Assembly (NCBI GenBank): GCA_012656075.1
Contig: JAAKBF010000378.1
Span: 1-64,000, forward strand
From: Phytophthora hibernalis
Lineage: Eukaryota > Oomycota > Peronosporomycetes > Peronosporales > Peronosporaceae
Reading direction: 5' to 3'
DNA length: 64,000 nucleotides
In this document: positions 24,130 to 34,548 of the stretch, one piece after another
Position numbering within the stretch: position 1 is the first letter of the stretch
How the letters are laid out: each line of letters starts with the position of its first letter
Made by a program: the position numbers and the translations under genes
The notes under the pieces: generated by a model
Databases searched by the model: none
The model's input: the letters and a program-made list of their open reading frames with translations, nothing else
Told to the model about the DNA's origin: nothing

Positions 24130-25589
24130 CTCTTTGTCAGCCCGGGGTTGACACGTTCCATGTCGAGCCAGACGCGGCTGTCTGGTTCAAAGAGAGACCT
24201 CGTCACCACTTCAGTAGGTTCGTCATTCCGGTGGTCGTCTGTCGTTTCGTCGTTGGATCGTCGAGGCACAGCTGCCAATTCCTTCCGACTTAACGCGTCG
24301 TTATGTTCCTTGGCTCGGCGACTCTTCTCTGCTGCTTGGTATTCCGTTGTCATTTCGAGCGCTATCCCTTGCTGGCGATTGACTTCTCTGCGCCATGCCA
24401 GCGCATCGGTTTGCCTACCGGACCCTCGCCGGAGCGACGATGTCATTGAGTGGAGCGATGAGTGAGCATCCCACCCATGCACCAGAAAGAACGGTGTCTC
24501 TTTTCGCGTCGTATCTTGCGAGTTGTTAATCGCAAAGACTAGTCGCTCAGCAATCTCATCCCAGTCCTGTTGTAACGGGTCTTCGACGAACACCTTCACT
24601 GACTGCATAACCGTCTTCACCGATCGTTCTTGCTGCCCGTTAGCCTGCGGCCGGTATTTCAGCGTCGCTCTCGACCTTGACTGCATCATATCGGCGAACG
24701 CCTGGAGTACCTCGCTCATAAAGCGTGGGTCTCTGTCGTGCCGAATGAGAGCCGGTGCGCCGAAGCGTCGGTATATACATTCTTCGAACGCTTGAGCCAC
24801 CATTAGTGCAGACGTGTCAGACATTGCTTTGGCAATCACAAATCCGGTGAACGAGCACTGGAGCAGCAGCAAAGCTGTGTTGCCGCGTCGAGACATCGGC
24901 AAAGGTATAACAAAGTCCATTGACACGATTTGGAACGGTCGTTCGGCCAGGATGTTGCCTGGTGAGTACCCTCGGAGATGTGGGCGGCTCTTACTAGAGA
25001 TGCAGTCAAGGCACGACTTCACGTGCTTTTTCACATCAGCGTACAGACCCAACCAGTAGTAGTCCAGCTTCACTCGCTGGAACGTCCTGACCACGCCTTG
25101 GTGCCCGCCTTCCAGCGAGTCATGGCAATTCTGCAAGACCTCTTGAATCATCGTTGTTGGTACGAGTAGGCGCAGCTTGACTTCGTCTTGCTGGTCCTCA
25201 GTCTTCCGACGCCTTGCACCCAAGTAGTAAAGCAATCCGTCGTCTGTCAGCACGAACTTGTCGACAATCTTCCAGGTATTTCGAGCATCTTTGTAACTAA
25301 TCTTCTCAGTGTCTCCGCGCAGCACCGACATAATTATAGACCACCTCGACTCTTCGTCTTGCGCTTTGAAGATACGACGTCGCCGTTCCTCCTGCACCGT
25401 CACTGGGTCGATGTCGTCTGCATTTGTTGTCGGTGTTAGCTCGGACCTAGGTTGCCGCTCGTCCACCGAGTCCTCGCTGGCTGCCCTTGTAGCTTCCGTC
25501 TGCTCAGCTGATTCTGCTTGAGTCTCCACCGGGTCTTCATCAGCGAACCTGACGTGCTTCTTGCGAGCCTTGCTCTGTCGTCGAGTCAA
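24063..25589 (-). CDS. Element A integrase core (pol)
   Basis: This is a 508-codon open frame. It starts with a basic segment and acidic linker, then the H2C2 zinc-binding domain (EGGHQGVVRTF ... YYWLGLYADV ... CLDCISSKS, about residues 165-205). The catalytic core carries all three acidic residues: the Asp of SMDFVIPLP, the Asp of LIRHDRDPRFMSE and the Glu of ANGQQERSVKTV. The domain inserts the cDNA into host DNA. The frame then runs past a frameshift near 24,130 into unrelated codons; the true continuation is the neighbouring chromodomain frame. It is the best preserved integrase in the window. Confidence 0.92.
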   Translation of the reverse strand: MTRRQSKARKKHVRFADEDPVETQAESAEQTEATRAASEDSVDERQPRSELTPTTNADDIDPVTVQEERRRRIFKAQDEESRWSIIMSVLRGDTEKISYKDARNTWKIVDKFVLTDDGLLYYLGARRRKTEDQQDEVKLRLLVPTTMIQEVLQNCHDSLEGGHQGVVRTFQRVKLDYYWLGLYADVKKHVKSCLDCISSKSRPHLRGYSPGNILAERPFQIVSMDFVIPLPMSRRGNTALLLLQCSFTGFVIAKAMSDTSALMVAQAFEECIYRRFGAPALIRHDRDPRFMSEVLQAFADMMQSRSRATLKYRPQANGQQERSVKTVMQSVKVFVEDPLQQDWDEIAERLVFAINNSQDTTRKETPFFLVHGWDAHSSLHSMTSSLRRGSGRQTDALAWRREVNRQQGIALEMTTEYQAAEKSRRAKEHNDALSRKELAAVPRRSNDETTDDHRNDEPTEVVTRSLFEPDSRVWLDMERVNPGLTKSWLTDGTVRSALRPRLKSMLTS

Positions 25590-25601
25590 TACCGAAACAT
25601 C

Positions 25602-26600
25602 TCAGTGCTCTGACCGCACGAAGTCAATGAACGTTTTACACGTCGGTGTTTCATGGGCATTCAAAATTTGAACAAAATTGTCGGAGCTCGGTTTCACCTC
25701 AGTGACTTCGTCTGGTGGAGCTTCGTAGATCGTTTCAGAGATCCTGTTCAAGCTTGAGAGCTCGGCTTGCCTGTATTTGCTGAGAACGACTTTCGATACC
25801 TTCGTCTCGAGTGTTTCACCAGCTAATGAGTCTGCCGCTGCGTTGTACTCCAGCAGCACGTGCAGGTACTTCGTGGATCGAAGTCTCGGTGTGAGTTCCT
25901 TGTGGCGACTTAACTTCGCTAGCAGCGATTCCTTACGGCACGCGATCACCCCTAGTGCTTGCTGGATTGCCAGTCTCGAGTCTCCTACCACCACCAAGTC
26001 CTCGGCACCATGTTCCAAAGCGGCTTGCACTCCGTTGTTCACGCCGGTATACTCCGCAAGGTTAACTGTGGAGCTTTCGAGATACGCACTCGCAGCAATC
26101 ACTACATGCCATTCAGGAAGTCGCCACACGATCCACGAGAAGCTACCATAGCCACCGTACTTCTCCGTCTTCGCCGATAAAGACACAACGAGGCCTCGGT
26201 AATCTCGAGGCAGACGTCTGTACAACAGCTCGGGGTCCATTCGAACAGTAGCTGAATCTTTCGTAGGTGGTGCCACCAGTTCCAGCGAGTCTTCAAGGTC
26301 GACGAAATTCGTGATAGATGCTTGGAGGAGCTGAGCGAATACAAAGTCCTTTCCCTTGACGCGCTGGACTTTCAAATGCCAGGGTAAGAGTAACACCGAG
26401 AATTGCACCGCACTTCCGAACAGTGACTTCGACCGGTGCACCCAGTCAAGCGTAGAAAATCGCGTATACACGTGCAGTGTTTGTCCAACCAGCTGGGTAT
26501 GACACACTTTCAACAGAAGCAGCAATGCTAGGACTTCCTTCTCCGGGGTTGATAATTCATTTCGGCATCCTTCAACACTCGCCCGCAAAACCGGACGGGG
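25602..26600 (-). pseudogene. Element A RNase H and second RNase H, first catalytic Asp lost
   Basis: The frame starts in the end of the standard Gypsy RNase H (TPEKEVLALLLLLKV, TRFSTLDWVHRSK). A second RNase HI-like domain follows from about 26,220: WRLPEWHVVIAASA, STVNLAEYTGVNNG, DLVVVGDSRLAIQQ and YNAAADSLAGETL. The expected D-G-S-A-K-T motif reads SLSAKT (about 26,175), because six bases present in B and D are absent. The Asp that should coordinate metal is therefore gone, while the Glu and the other two Asp remain. The overlap with the upstream frame at about 26,560 marks a frameshift (NYQP continues as TPEKEV). Confidence 0.85.
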
Positions 26601-27960
26601 TGCAACGTGCCTTCATATTCTTGCATCAGTGTGGTACTTAGAGCCCACTCATTCGCGAACAGCATGACGTGTACTTCTTTAGCTCGGTCGAAATGTCGGA
26701 GAATATAATGCGCCTCGGCTACCTTTTGCTTCAGAATGTCGAAGCTTCGTCGCGCCGTCGAGAGATAGCCACTAGGCTCAAAGTCGTTGTCCTGAAGCTG
26801 ATATAGTGCGGCACCGTACACAGCAAAATCCTGAATGAATCTGCTGTAGTAGTTCAGCGCACCCAAGAAGAATTGCATCCCTTTCTTGGATCTCGGAAAC
26901 GAGAGCTCGGTAATCGCAGCCAACTTCTTTGAGTCTGCTTGGATGCCGGCAGGTGACACTTCATGTGAAAGAAAGTCCACCTTCGACTGGACGAAGATGC
27001 TTTTCGTAAAACTGATGCTGATTCGACACTCGACAAACCGACTTAACAGACGATCCAACGTAGCCAAGCAGTCGTCAAACGTTGCTCCGCCGAAACAGAT
27101 GTCGTCCACGAAGGAGCGTCGGTCGAACACCGGTACCAACGTAGACTCGTCCGTTTCTCCGGTCGAAAACATGTCGGCTACTGGACTATTCACCAGTTGT
27201 GACACCGGATCCATCGTAGCAGAGGCCTCGTGGTCAGCATCAAACTTCGTTCGAGGGATCGGTCCGTTCGCTGACAGGTTCACCGACTCGTCGTTACTAT
27301 CTCCACGTAGCAGCTTGGTTCGTTCTTCAGCAGCTAGCATTAGCATCGCGTAGCTCTTCCAACCACCCTTCGGCCGTACAAATCCCCAGAGCGCATTGTC
27401 GATCATGCGCTGGTAAATCATCGGCGCATTCTTGAGGCCAAATGGCATTCGAAGCCACTCGAAGTGCCTCAGTGCAAAGACAAACGCCGAGATCTTCCGC
27501 GCTCGGTGAGTCATTATAATCGCCCAAAATCCGCAGCATCAAGAGAACAGAACCAAAGGTAGCTTTCCAATTCCGTCAGCAAATCGTCGACAAGCGGCAT
27601 CGCATATTCCAAGATTGCGGTGATAGCATTCACCATCTTGTAATCGATGCACAACCGTATATCGACACCGTTCTTTTTAGAACAATGACGATTGTTGATG
27701 CCCACGGACTGTCGGAAAACGACACCAAGTTAGCCTTAAGCAGTCCTTTCAGCAACTCGTACAGCTTCGGCATCTGCAGTAGCGCTACTCGTCGGGCACG
27801 CTGTTTGATAGGTGCGTGCCCTTTGACGTCAATGTCACAAACCACACCGTATGCCGGTGGTGGAAGCGCATTACCACTCGAAATCATGATTTCTTCGTGC
27901 TTCTTCAGCACGTCAACCAGACGTTGCTGCGGGTCGCCTTTAAACTGAGCGTTCAGCACG
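26528..27960 (-). pseudogene. Element A reverse transcriptase
   Basis: Three overlapping minus frames build the RT. The end of the upstream frame gives GNALPPPAYGVVCDIDVKG and SDSPWASTIVIVLK. The 27,514-27,705 frame gives KKNGVDIRLCIDYKMVNA and motif A SLDAAD. The 26,528-27,514 frame gives RMPFGLKNAPMIYQRMIDNA, the catalytic FVDDICFG (about 27,110), SISFTKSIFVQ, LGALNYYSRFIQDFAVYG and the RNase H start ILRHFDRAKEVHV. About 90 residues separate the NALW helix from FVDD, against about 15-25 in most Gypsy RTs. Frameshifts near 27,680 and 27,520 break the ORF. Confidence 0.88.
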
Positions 27961-29304
27961 TTAGGCGCTGAATAATCCAATACCGTGACCGAGGCTTCGG
28001 TCAAGTCAGGAAGAAAGGCAAGTTTTTGCGCATAGTCTTCCAGTGCAATGTGATTGGCTTCGTGTTTTGACGAATCCATCGCACCATCACCATCCGTGAT
28101 CTCGCGGCCGTCTGTGTTTAGCAGGCCCATCACTGCCACGAACGTCTCTTCCAAGACAGCCACGGCGTCAGTACCGCCAGTGTCAGCCCTGGGAAATGGT
28201 TCGGTCAGTGTTTCTCCTGCCACCGCCGGTGTTTCGTTGGAGACCGAGACTTCGGTGGTCACCCCTGTCTGAGGGTCTCCCGTGTCCGGGATAGCAACGG
28301 TTTGAGAGATCGGTGGCAGCATCGATTGGTCTCCAGCCGGCTCATTGTCGGCATCATCAACTGCTTGCGCTTCGTCGCGTTGTTCCAATATTCGGTCCCA
28401 GCGTTGAGCACAGGTCAGACGCTCTGCGTTATCATCTGGGCAGTCGGGCGGTCGACCTTGCACACCTCGGGGCAGTGGGTAGTCAACCTTTTCCACTGCC
28501 GGAGGTTGCTTCGCCAACCATTCCTGGTACAACTCGACCTCCTTGTCGTACAGCGTCTTGTCTCGCGATTCGGCATAAACAATCACTTGCCACTCTTGGT
28601 ACTTCCTCGAGTCGAGTCGAACGTACCCTGCTTCGACTGGCAAGTCTCCATGTGGAACCCACATCACGACTGGCAGGTGTACTGGACAGAACACTAAGTT
28701 ATCAGTGATGTTCGTCATTCGAACATGGTCCGGCTGACCTCGACGAAACCTCGTTATGGTTGGTACCAAGTAGTCCGTTCGTCGAATCCATACTGTATGT
28801 GTTTCCAGTGCTGGTTTTCGTCTCCGTAGTCGGAATTCATCCCATTCTCGTCCAAGTATCGTCAATTCCTCGGTAGGACCGCCGAAAATATGCGCTTGTC
28901 CAGGGTTACCTTCTTCGATCATGTTTTGGGTCTTAATCAGCGGAATCCTAACCTCGTCAGGAAGCTTGACAGTAGCATGGAACAAATCGAGTCTGATGCC
29001 GGCCGGTATCATAAAGTCTGTACCGAGCATCACGCCGACTCCAGCGCTGTGGTCCATAATCCATAGCTCGAACTCGTAAACTCGTTCCCAACCCAATCCC
29101 CTTTGACGAGCGTACGGCGTGTGGTGACCATTTTGCCTTTATTTTTCCTTGTACTTCCAGGCGCCGGTCGTTGTTTGGGTTGTCCTGTAATCTCAGCCGT
29201 TTAGTCATCTTCGTAGTTATGACGCTCACATTTGCTCCAGTGTCAAGCAGTATCCGCGCTCTCGTGTCGTTCACCGTTCCTGTTACCAAAGCTCTCATCC
29301 TCAC
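27961..29304 (-). pseudogene. Element A aspartic protease and protease-RT linker
   Basis: The frame starting at 29,304 contains the protease active site LLDTGANVSVI (DTG at 29,236-29,244). After a frameshift at about 29,100 the next frame carries the rest of the fold with LGTDFMIPAGIRLDLF. A conserved post-protease module follows (VPTITRFRRGQP, VMWVPHGDLP, WQVIVYAESRDKTL, QPPAVEKVDYPLP), and then a long acidic low-complexity linker to the RT. The protease matures the Gag-Pol polyprotein. The post-protease module is also present in B, E and D2, so it is a family trait and probably functional. Confidence 0.85.
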
Positions 29305-29662
29305 CCTCCGGTCGAACTTCTGAGATGACCACCCCCAGTCGCTCTCCCGGAAGTAATTTCACCGTCTTGGCGAGCCCTCGATGCGTTTTTCCTCTGCTGC
29401 CGCACTCGAGACCCAGGTCTCGTTGTCGCCTGGTTCACTTTCTTCATCGCCACTCACATCGCCTCCACCCAGGTTTGCACCTGGCTCCTTGTCGTTTTCA
29501 GTCGTTGTCACTCCATTATCATCATCATTATTGGGCCATTCGCATTTACCCACGAACGCGAAGATACAATCTGCGTCAACTGCGGGTTCGGCTAACTGTG
29601 GCATCCCGTTACGGACCAACCCAGTTTCAGTTGGCGGGCTGCCTAGTTTAAATGCCCAAATA

Positions 29663-31927
29663 TTAGAGAGTGGAGTTCTGGAGAGACGTCCTCCTTGACA
29701 ACCTTGTTCTTGACGAGGTTTGCGAGTTCTTGGAAAGCTTCGCACTTGCCTGCGTCGTGCACTTGCTTACAGAGTTTGCAGGGTTTGAAGCAGTAGTGCG
29801 CTGAGTGGGTGAAGCCACCGCAGGCTGCGCACGGACCAAATCGGCCGACATCACGTAGGTCTTGACTGCGGGGACGGTCACCCCTTGGCTAACGATTGTC
29901 GGACCAGCTATAGGTCCCGTCTGCAGCAGCTCGTCGTTCTGTTTCATTGGCTGCGGCGATGTGTCGGTCCTCGCCTTCGGAGACATTGCCGTCATCCAGT
30001 TCATCGTCATGGTGGTCTGGCCAAGACTCTTGCTCTTCACCCTCGTATTCTTCTTGTTGGTCCTCCGAGTACTCGGTATGATCACCAATTGGGTCTCGGA
30101 CTTGCAGCGCAGCAATTAGATCGCATCGGCCAGCATTACGCGCGGCGGAATTCGGTAGTCGTTGCGACGGGTATCACCGGGACGCCGGTCGTCACGTCAT
30201 TACGACCTCGGGGTGGGTCATGGCTCCGGCCGGATGACTGAGTTGCCACCTTAGCTGAGCTGCAGTCTTCCTCTTTAAGAACTCGTTGATCATGCTCTCA
30301 AGGTTGTGGATGTCACTGACTTGCAAGTGTCCGAGACGATCTTGGAGGCTTTTGTAGCCGCAGGTCTTCAGGAAACGTCGTACGTGATCCTTTGCTTCTC
30401 GACCACAGTTAGTAAATCGAACACCGGCATTCCGGGCATAGCCATTAAGTCGGTTCAGGTAGTCGCAAAGGTGTTCCTTGTCTTTGCGCTCCGCTGCGTA
30501 AACCGAGTCTTTGCCGACTCGTTATACTGCGAACAATAGTACCTGATGAACTCCGCGTTGAGGAGCTGCCAATCACGTCGAGTCTTCTTAGGGAGTTGAC
30601 GGTACCAGTGAAGGGCTCCGTCTCGTAGACTCAGCTCGAACGCCATACGCCACTCGTTCGGTAGGGTATGTGTTTCTTTCATCTCGTACACGAATGATCG
30701 GAGCCACTGCATCGAATTTTCTTGCTTGGTGCGGAGTCCGAAGTATTGCTTGATTTGAGCAACAGGTCGGTGCGTCGCGATTTCGAGTTTCGGCGTCGAC
30801 TCTATGCTTATCATATCGCTGGCTTTCCGCATTTGTCGCGCAAATTCCGAAGCCATGCCATCATCTTCTCCCTCCGACTCCAGCAGTCATCCGATGACTC
30901 ATCGTTACCAAACAGTCTCCAACCGGGACGTCGTCCGGATCCGCGTTTCGAATTCAGTGGTGCATTTGAGACCTCGGTCTCACGTGCAATACGTGCCGTA
31001 CGTTTAACCGAGCGAGGTGTCACCATGTGCGAGTCTAGGAAGTACGGGAGCGCTCGGTTGAGATTGCAAATGCTCCACCCGCCTGCCTTCCATCCGCATC
31101 GGTGTTTTCTTGTTTCTTGGGGGTATGGGGCAACGGAATAGTCGGCGGGTCTACCATCTCTCCGCTCTGCGCACCACGGGCGGCCTTTGAGTACGATTAG
31201 CACCGAACGCGATGCGCAACTTCTTTTTCCATTTCTGTAGGTCAGCTCCGGCGTCCGATACTGACCAGTCTCTCAGCGCAGCGTCAGATGGGTACGTCTG
31301 AGCTTCCAAGCCCATCGACATCAGAAGAGAAACCGTGTCATCAGCCACTTGACGAGAGCTCGTCGAGTTCACTGGCCACGCAATTTCGTTGCTTATATCC
31401 TCCCAGACAGCTTGACGAACAGGTTTCGGCGTGAACATCGGTATCCAGGCGCTGTCCGTCCGCATCATCTCGAGACATCGGCCGAGGACCTTGTTCGCGA
31501 TTGGAGTGTCACCATTGATTGGTGGACGGTTTCCGAGCGGCGGGGCCAAGGTCGTCTCCGTCCTCGCGGGCACCCTCTCTTCATCATCTTCATCCTCATC
31601 TTCTGCATATGCTGGCTCGGGTCCTGCGACCTCGTCCAGCTCATCCGCGAGGTTCCGCGTCAGCGACCGCAGTCTTCCACTGCCTGTCACTGATAGCCTC
31701 GCGCCTTCCGGAGTTTCGGGTGTCACCATCGCTGGCTCGTTCACCTTCTCTCCCAGGTCATCATAGGCGTCATTGACGTCGGGATCGTCCGCTGAGTCCT
31801 CGAAGCTGACCGAGCGCTCAGCAATGCCTGCCGTACGCGTGGCCACCGGCGGCAAGCCTGAGGGATCGCCACGGTTGCTGTCGGATTTCATCGGAGTAGC
31901 TGGTACCGCTGTCGATTCGTTCTCCAT
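29663..31927 (-). pseudogene. Element A gag
   Basis: I place the start at 31,927 (MENESTAVP), the first Met after the primer-binding site that leads the acidic N-terminal domain. That part runs to about 31,200 and includes NGDTPIANKVLGRC, a motif shared with element G. After a frameshift, 30,455-30,856 holds the retrotransposon Gag core (SMQWLRSFVYEMKE, FELSLRDGALHWYRQLPKKT). Near 29,700-29,860 two Cys/His knuckles appear in a third frame: CAACGGFTHSAHYC and CKQVHDAGKC. Gag forms the particle and binds element RNA. At least two frameshifts interrupt it. Confidence 0.8.
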
Positions 31928-32004
31928 TTTCTTCTCTCTCACACGTGTTTTTGCTTGTAACTTGGTTGCCTGCAAACAAGCCACAACACACAGAAGGTCA
32001 CACC

Positions 32005-32024
32005 AATCCCGGGTCGCGGCACCA
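32005..32024 (-). promoter_or_regulatory. Primer-binding site of element A
   Basis: On the minus strand TGGTGCCGCGACCCGGGATT starts seven bases inside the 5' LTR. It is the complement of a tRNA 3' end finishing in CCA, as expected for the minus-strand primer. The same 20-mer, or a one-base variant, follows the LTRs of elements F and G. Confidence 0.85.
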
Positions 32025-32031
32025 GTTGTCA

Positions 32032-32985
32032 TGTAGGAACATGCCAGAATTATGTCCTGCTAGTTTTCCCACCCACAATGCACACCTCGTCCGCAAAGAC
32101 GAGGTGAATATTGGGCGAAGTCTTGACCTGAAGGCCTTGATTCAGCCCTAGCACTGGGTTGGTCTGACCCTGCGTACTCCGACTTGTCGGTAGGGCAACC
32201 AATCAACTCCACAGCACTAGACACGAGCACGGCTAGTCTGCAATACACGCACACACATAATAAACCTCGCTGGCCCTCAGAAGGAAGGTCCAGGGCTTTT
32301 CAGCTGGTAAGCGAGGGTGCCAGGGCAAAGCTCCGGTGGGTAGGTAGGAAGGAGGCTTCGGTAGCACTCCCTCGGTCGAACGATCTCTATCGTTCTCTGC
32401 ACACGCCGCAAATCAATCACACAATCTAGCTTCTCGGACTTGCCGGGTGGATGAACACTTGATTACTTCAACCTTCGTGTCCACCGGCAGGCATAATCCT
32501 AGCGATCAAGCGGGACCAGACGCTACGGACACTTACCGTAACCGGACTTGACTCTTGCGATCGGAAGGAAAATCTGCTCTATTTGTTGCGCTCTGCGAGC
32601 GCTTATCTCTATACTATTCTTTCCTATGCCATATACAAATATCTAGTGTGAACTCGTCCGTTGTGAAACCACCGAGTCCTCGGCGACGGCTTGACAGAGC
32701 TCCAAGAGCCCTATCCGGCATATCTTCCGGTTGTGGCTGTTCACCAAGGGGCACAACCTGGATATCTTCCTCGGACAACTACTCGTCAAAGGCCACGGTC
32801 CGGAGATCTTTCCGGTGGCGACCTCTCGCTGAACTTGGTGTGCCGTACTTCGCCTCGCTCTTGGGCCTTGTCACTCTGCCGCGGATGTTCTCGAACAATC
32901 TCCGCCCAGTCGCACATTCTCTTCACCGGAATCTGCTTGTCAATCACGAAAGCGGCAGTGGCGAGAGGCAATTCGCTACACCACA
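32032..32985 (-). repeat. Element A 5' LTR
   Basis: The repeat is 954 bp, TGTGG... to ...TCCTACA on the minus strand, almost identical to 21,637-22,610. In element sense it lies directly upstream of the primer-binding site and gag, so it contains the promoter. It is followed outside by GTCA, matching the base quartet outside the other LTR. Confidence 0.93.
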
Positions 32986-34548
32986 GTCACGACCCGTCGA
33001 CAAGCGAGAGCACAGAAGAAGCGTGTCCGGTTTGCGAACGATCTCTCGGTGATGGGCCACGCAACACGACGAGACGAAGCAGATGAGGTAGCCTCAGAGA
33101 CTCAGAACAAAGCAGAAATCGAGCTACCAACGACCGAGGCCAGCGTCAGAGCACCAAATGCAGACGATGTCGACCCGGTTACCATTCAAGACGAGCGAAG
33201 AGGAAGGATCTCCGCTGCCCAGGACGAGGGGCTGAGGTGGGTAAACCTCAAGGCCGTTCTCCGGGGCGAGGAAGCTAGTCTGAGTTACAGTGCAGCGAGA
33301 GATGCATGGGAAATGGCCGACAAGTTTGCGCTAAGCGAGGACGGTGTGCTGTATATTATCGGAGCGAACTGTCGGTGGAATAACGAAAACGAAGAGGAGA
33401 CCAAGATGCGACTGGTGGTACTCACAACGATGATTCAGGAAGTATTACAGAGCTGCCATGACTCGTTGGAAGGTGGTCACCAAGGTATCGGTCGAACATA
33501 CCACCGAGCGAAAATGGATTATTATTGGATCGGACTGTACGCAGACGTTGAGCGGCATGTGCGGTCCTGCCCAGACTGCAGCTCGAGCAAAAGTCGACCG
33601 CAGCTCAGAGTGTACTCTCCTGGGAATGTACTAGTCGAGAGACCATTCCAGCTGGTGTCGATGGATTTCGTCATACCATTGCCGAAATCTCGGCGAGGGA
33701 ATACCGCGCTGCTACTGTTTCAATGCTCGTTCACCGGATTCGTTATGGGAAGGCCATGTCAGATACTACCGCATTAAAAGTTGCTCAGGCATTCGAAGAG
33801 TGTGTCTACCGAAGGTTCGGAGCACCAACGATGATTCGTCATGACCGAGACCCTCGGTTCATGAGTGAGGTTTCAAGCATTTACTGAGATTATGCAATCT
33901 CGGTAGAGGGCCACTTTGAGTTATCATCCGCAAGCAAACGGGCAGCAAGAACGATCAGTCAAGACTGTCATGCAGTCGGTGCGAGTATATGCGGAAGACC
34001 CGTTGCAACAAGACTGGGACGAGATCGCCGAACGATTTGTCTTCGCTATCAACAACTCTCAGGACGGCACTCCGAAGGATACTCTGTTTTACCTGTTCAT
34101 GGGTGGGATGCTCGGTCTACGCTACGACCAATGTAGTCGTCGCTAAAACGAGGATCCCGAGGGCAAACCGATGCGCTAGCGTGGCGCCGAGAAGTGAACC
34201 GTCAACAAGAAATCGCATGGAAAATGGCGATGGAGTACCAGAAGGTCGAGAAGGCTCGGAGATCCCGCGAACACAACGAGTCGCTTAACCGACGTGAAGC
34301 AGCAGCAGTACCGAGGATCCCAGCGAATGACAGCGAGAACAACGTAGCACTGAATAACGACAGGTCAGAGGTACCATTGGATGCCGAGAAGCAGGAGCAA
34401 CAACGGAAACCGACGGCAACGAAACCTCGGACACCGGGCAGGAAGAGACTGGGGCATCTCCCGAAACTACTAAAAAGCACCGAGGTATCTATTCAAGCCT
34501 GGAACAGGGTGTGGCTCTACATGGAACGCGTGAAACCAGGATCGACCT
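32986..34548 (+). pseudogene. Element B integrase
   Basis: Directly after element A, pol of B resumes on the plus strand with a basic segment (KKRVRFAND), an acidic linker and the H2C2 domain (EGGHQGIGRTYHRAK ... CPDCSSSKSRPQL, about 33,470-33,605). The core has the first catalytic Asp (SMDFVIPLPKSRRGN, 33,662). A frameshift near 33,750 is followed by RHDRDPRFMSE (33,838) and ANGQQERSVKTV (33,936), so all three acidic residues are visible. The frame ends after WLYMERVKPG at about 34,545, where the sequence switches without transition to family E on the minus strand. The expected LAHRWHGPF continuation is found inverted at 16,249. Confidence 0.88.

Larger units (their letters stand above)
21637..32985 (-). 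mobile_element. Element A: near-complete dual-RNase-H Ty3/Gypsy retrotransposon
   Basis: The element is bounded by two direct LTRs (21,637-22,610 and 32,032-32,985) that are nearly identical over their length. The direct repeat GTCA lies immediately outside both ends (21,633-21,636 and 32,986-32,989), which looks like a 4-bp target-site duplication. Inside, in minus-strand order, are primer-binding site, gag, aspartic protease, RT, RNase H, second RNase H, integrase, chromodomain, a 3' ORF and a polypurine tract. It lies inside the pol of element B in the opposite orientation. Several frameshifts break gag and pol, although the integrase is open for 508 codons. LTR similarity suggests this is the youngest insertion at this site. 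Confidence 0.92.
18038..34548 (+). mobile_element. Element B: Ty3/Gypsy element interrupted by element A
   Basis: Pol order on the plus strand is linker, RT, RNase H and second RNase H (18.04-21.6 kb), then the 11.35-kb element A, then integrase (32.99-34.55 kb). Removing A restores the expected order and strand. No LTR of B is recognisable in the window. Both ends are truncated: 5' within gag/protease and 3' at the integrase C-terminus. A matching integrase tail and chromodomain lies inverted at 15,967-16,255. Confidence 0.75.

Noticed and set aside
29359..29745. Separate gene between protease and gag of element A
   Set aside because: It is the acidic spacer between the gag zinc cluster and protease, collinear with the spacer in D2 at 63.2-63.6 kb.
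32005..32024. tRNA gene fragment
   Set aside because: Only the 20-base 3' complement is present, directly beside an LTR, and there is no cloverleaf; it is a primer-binding site.
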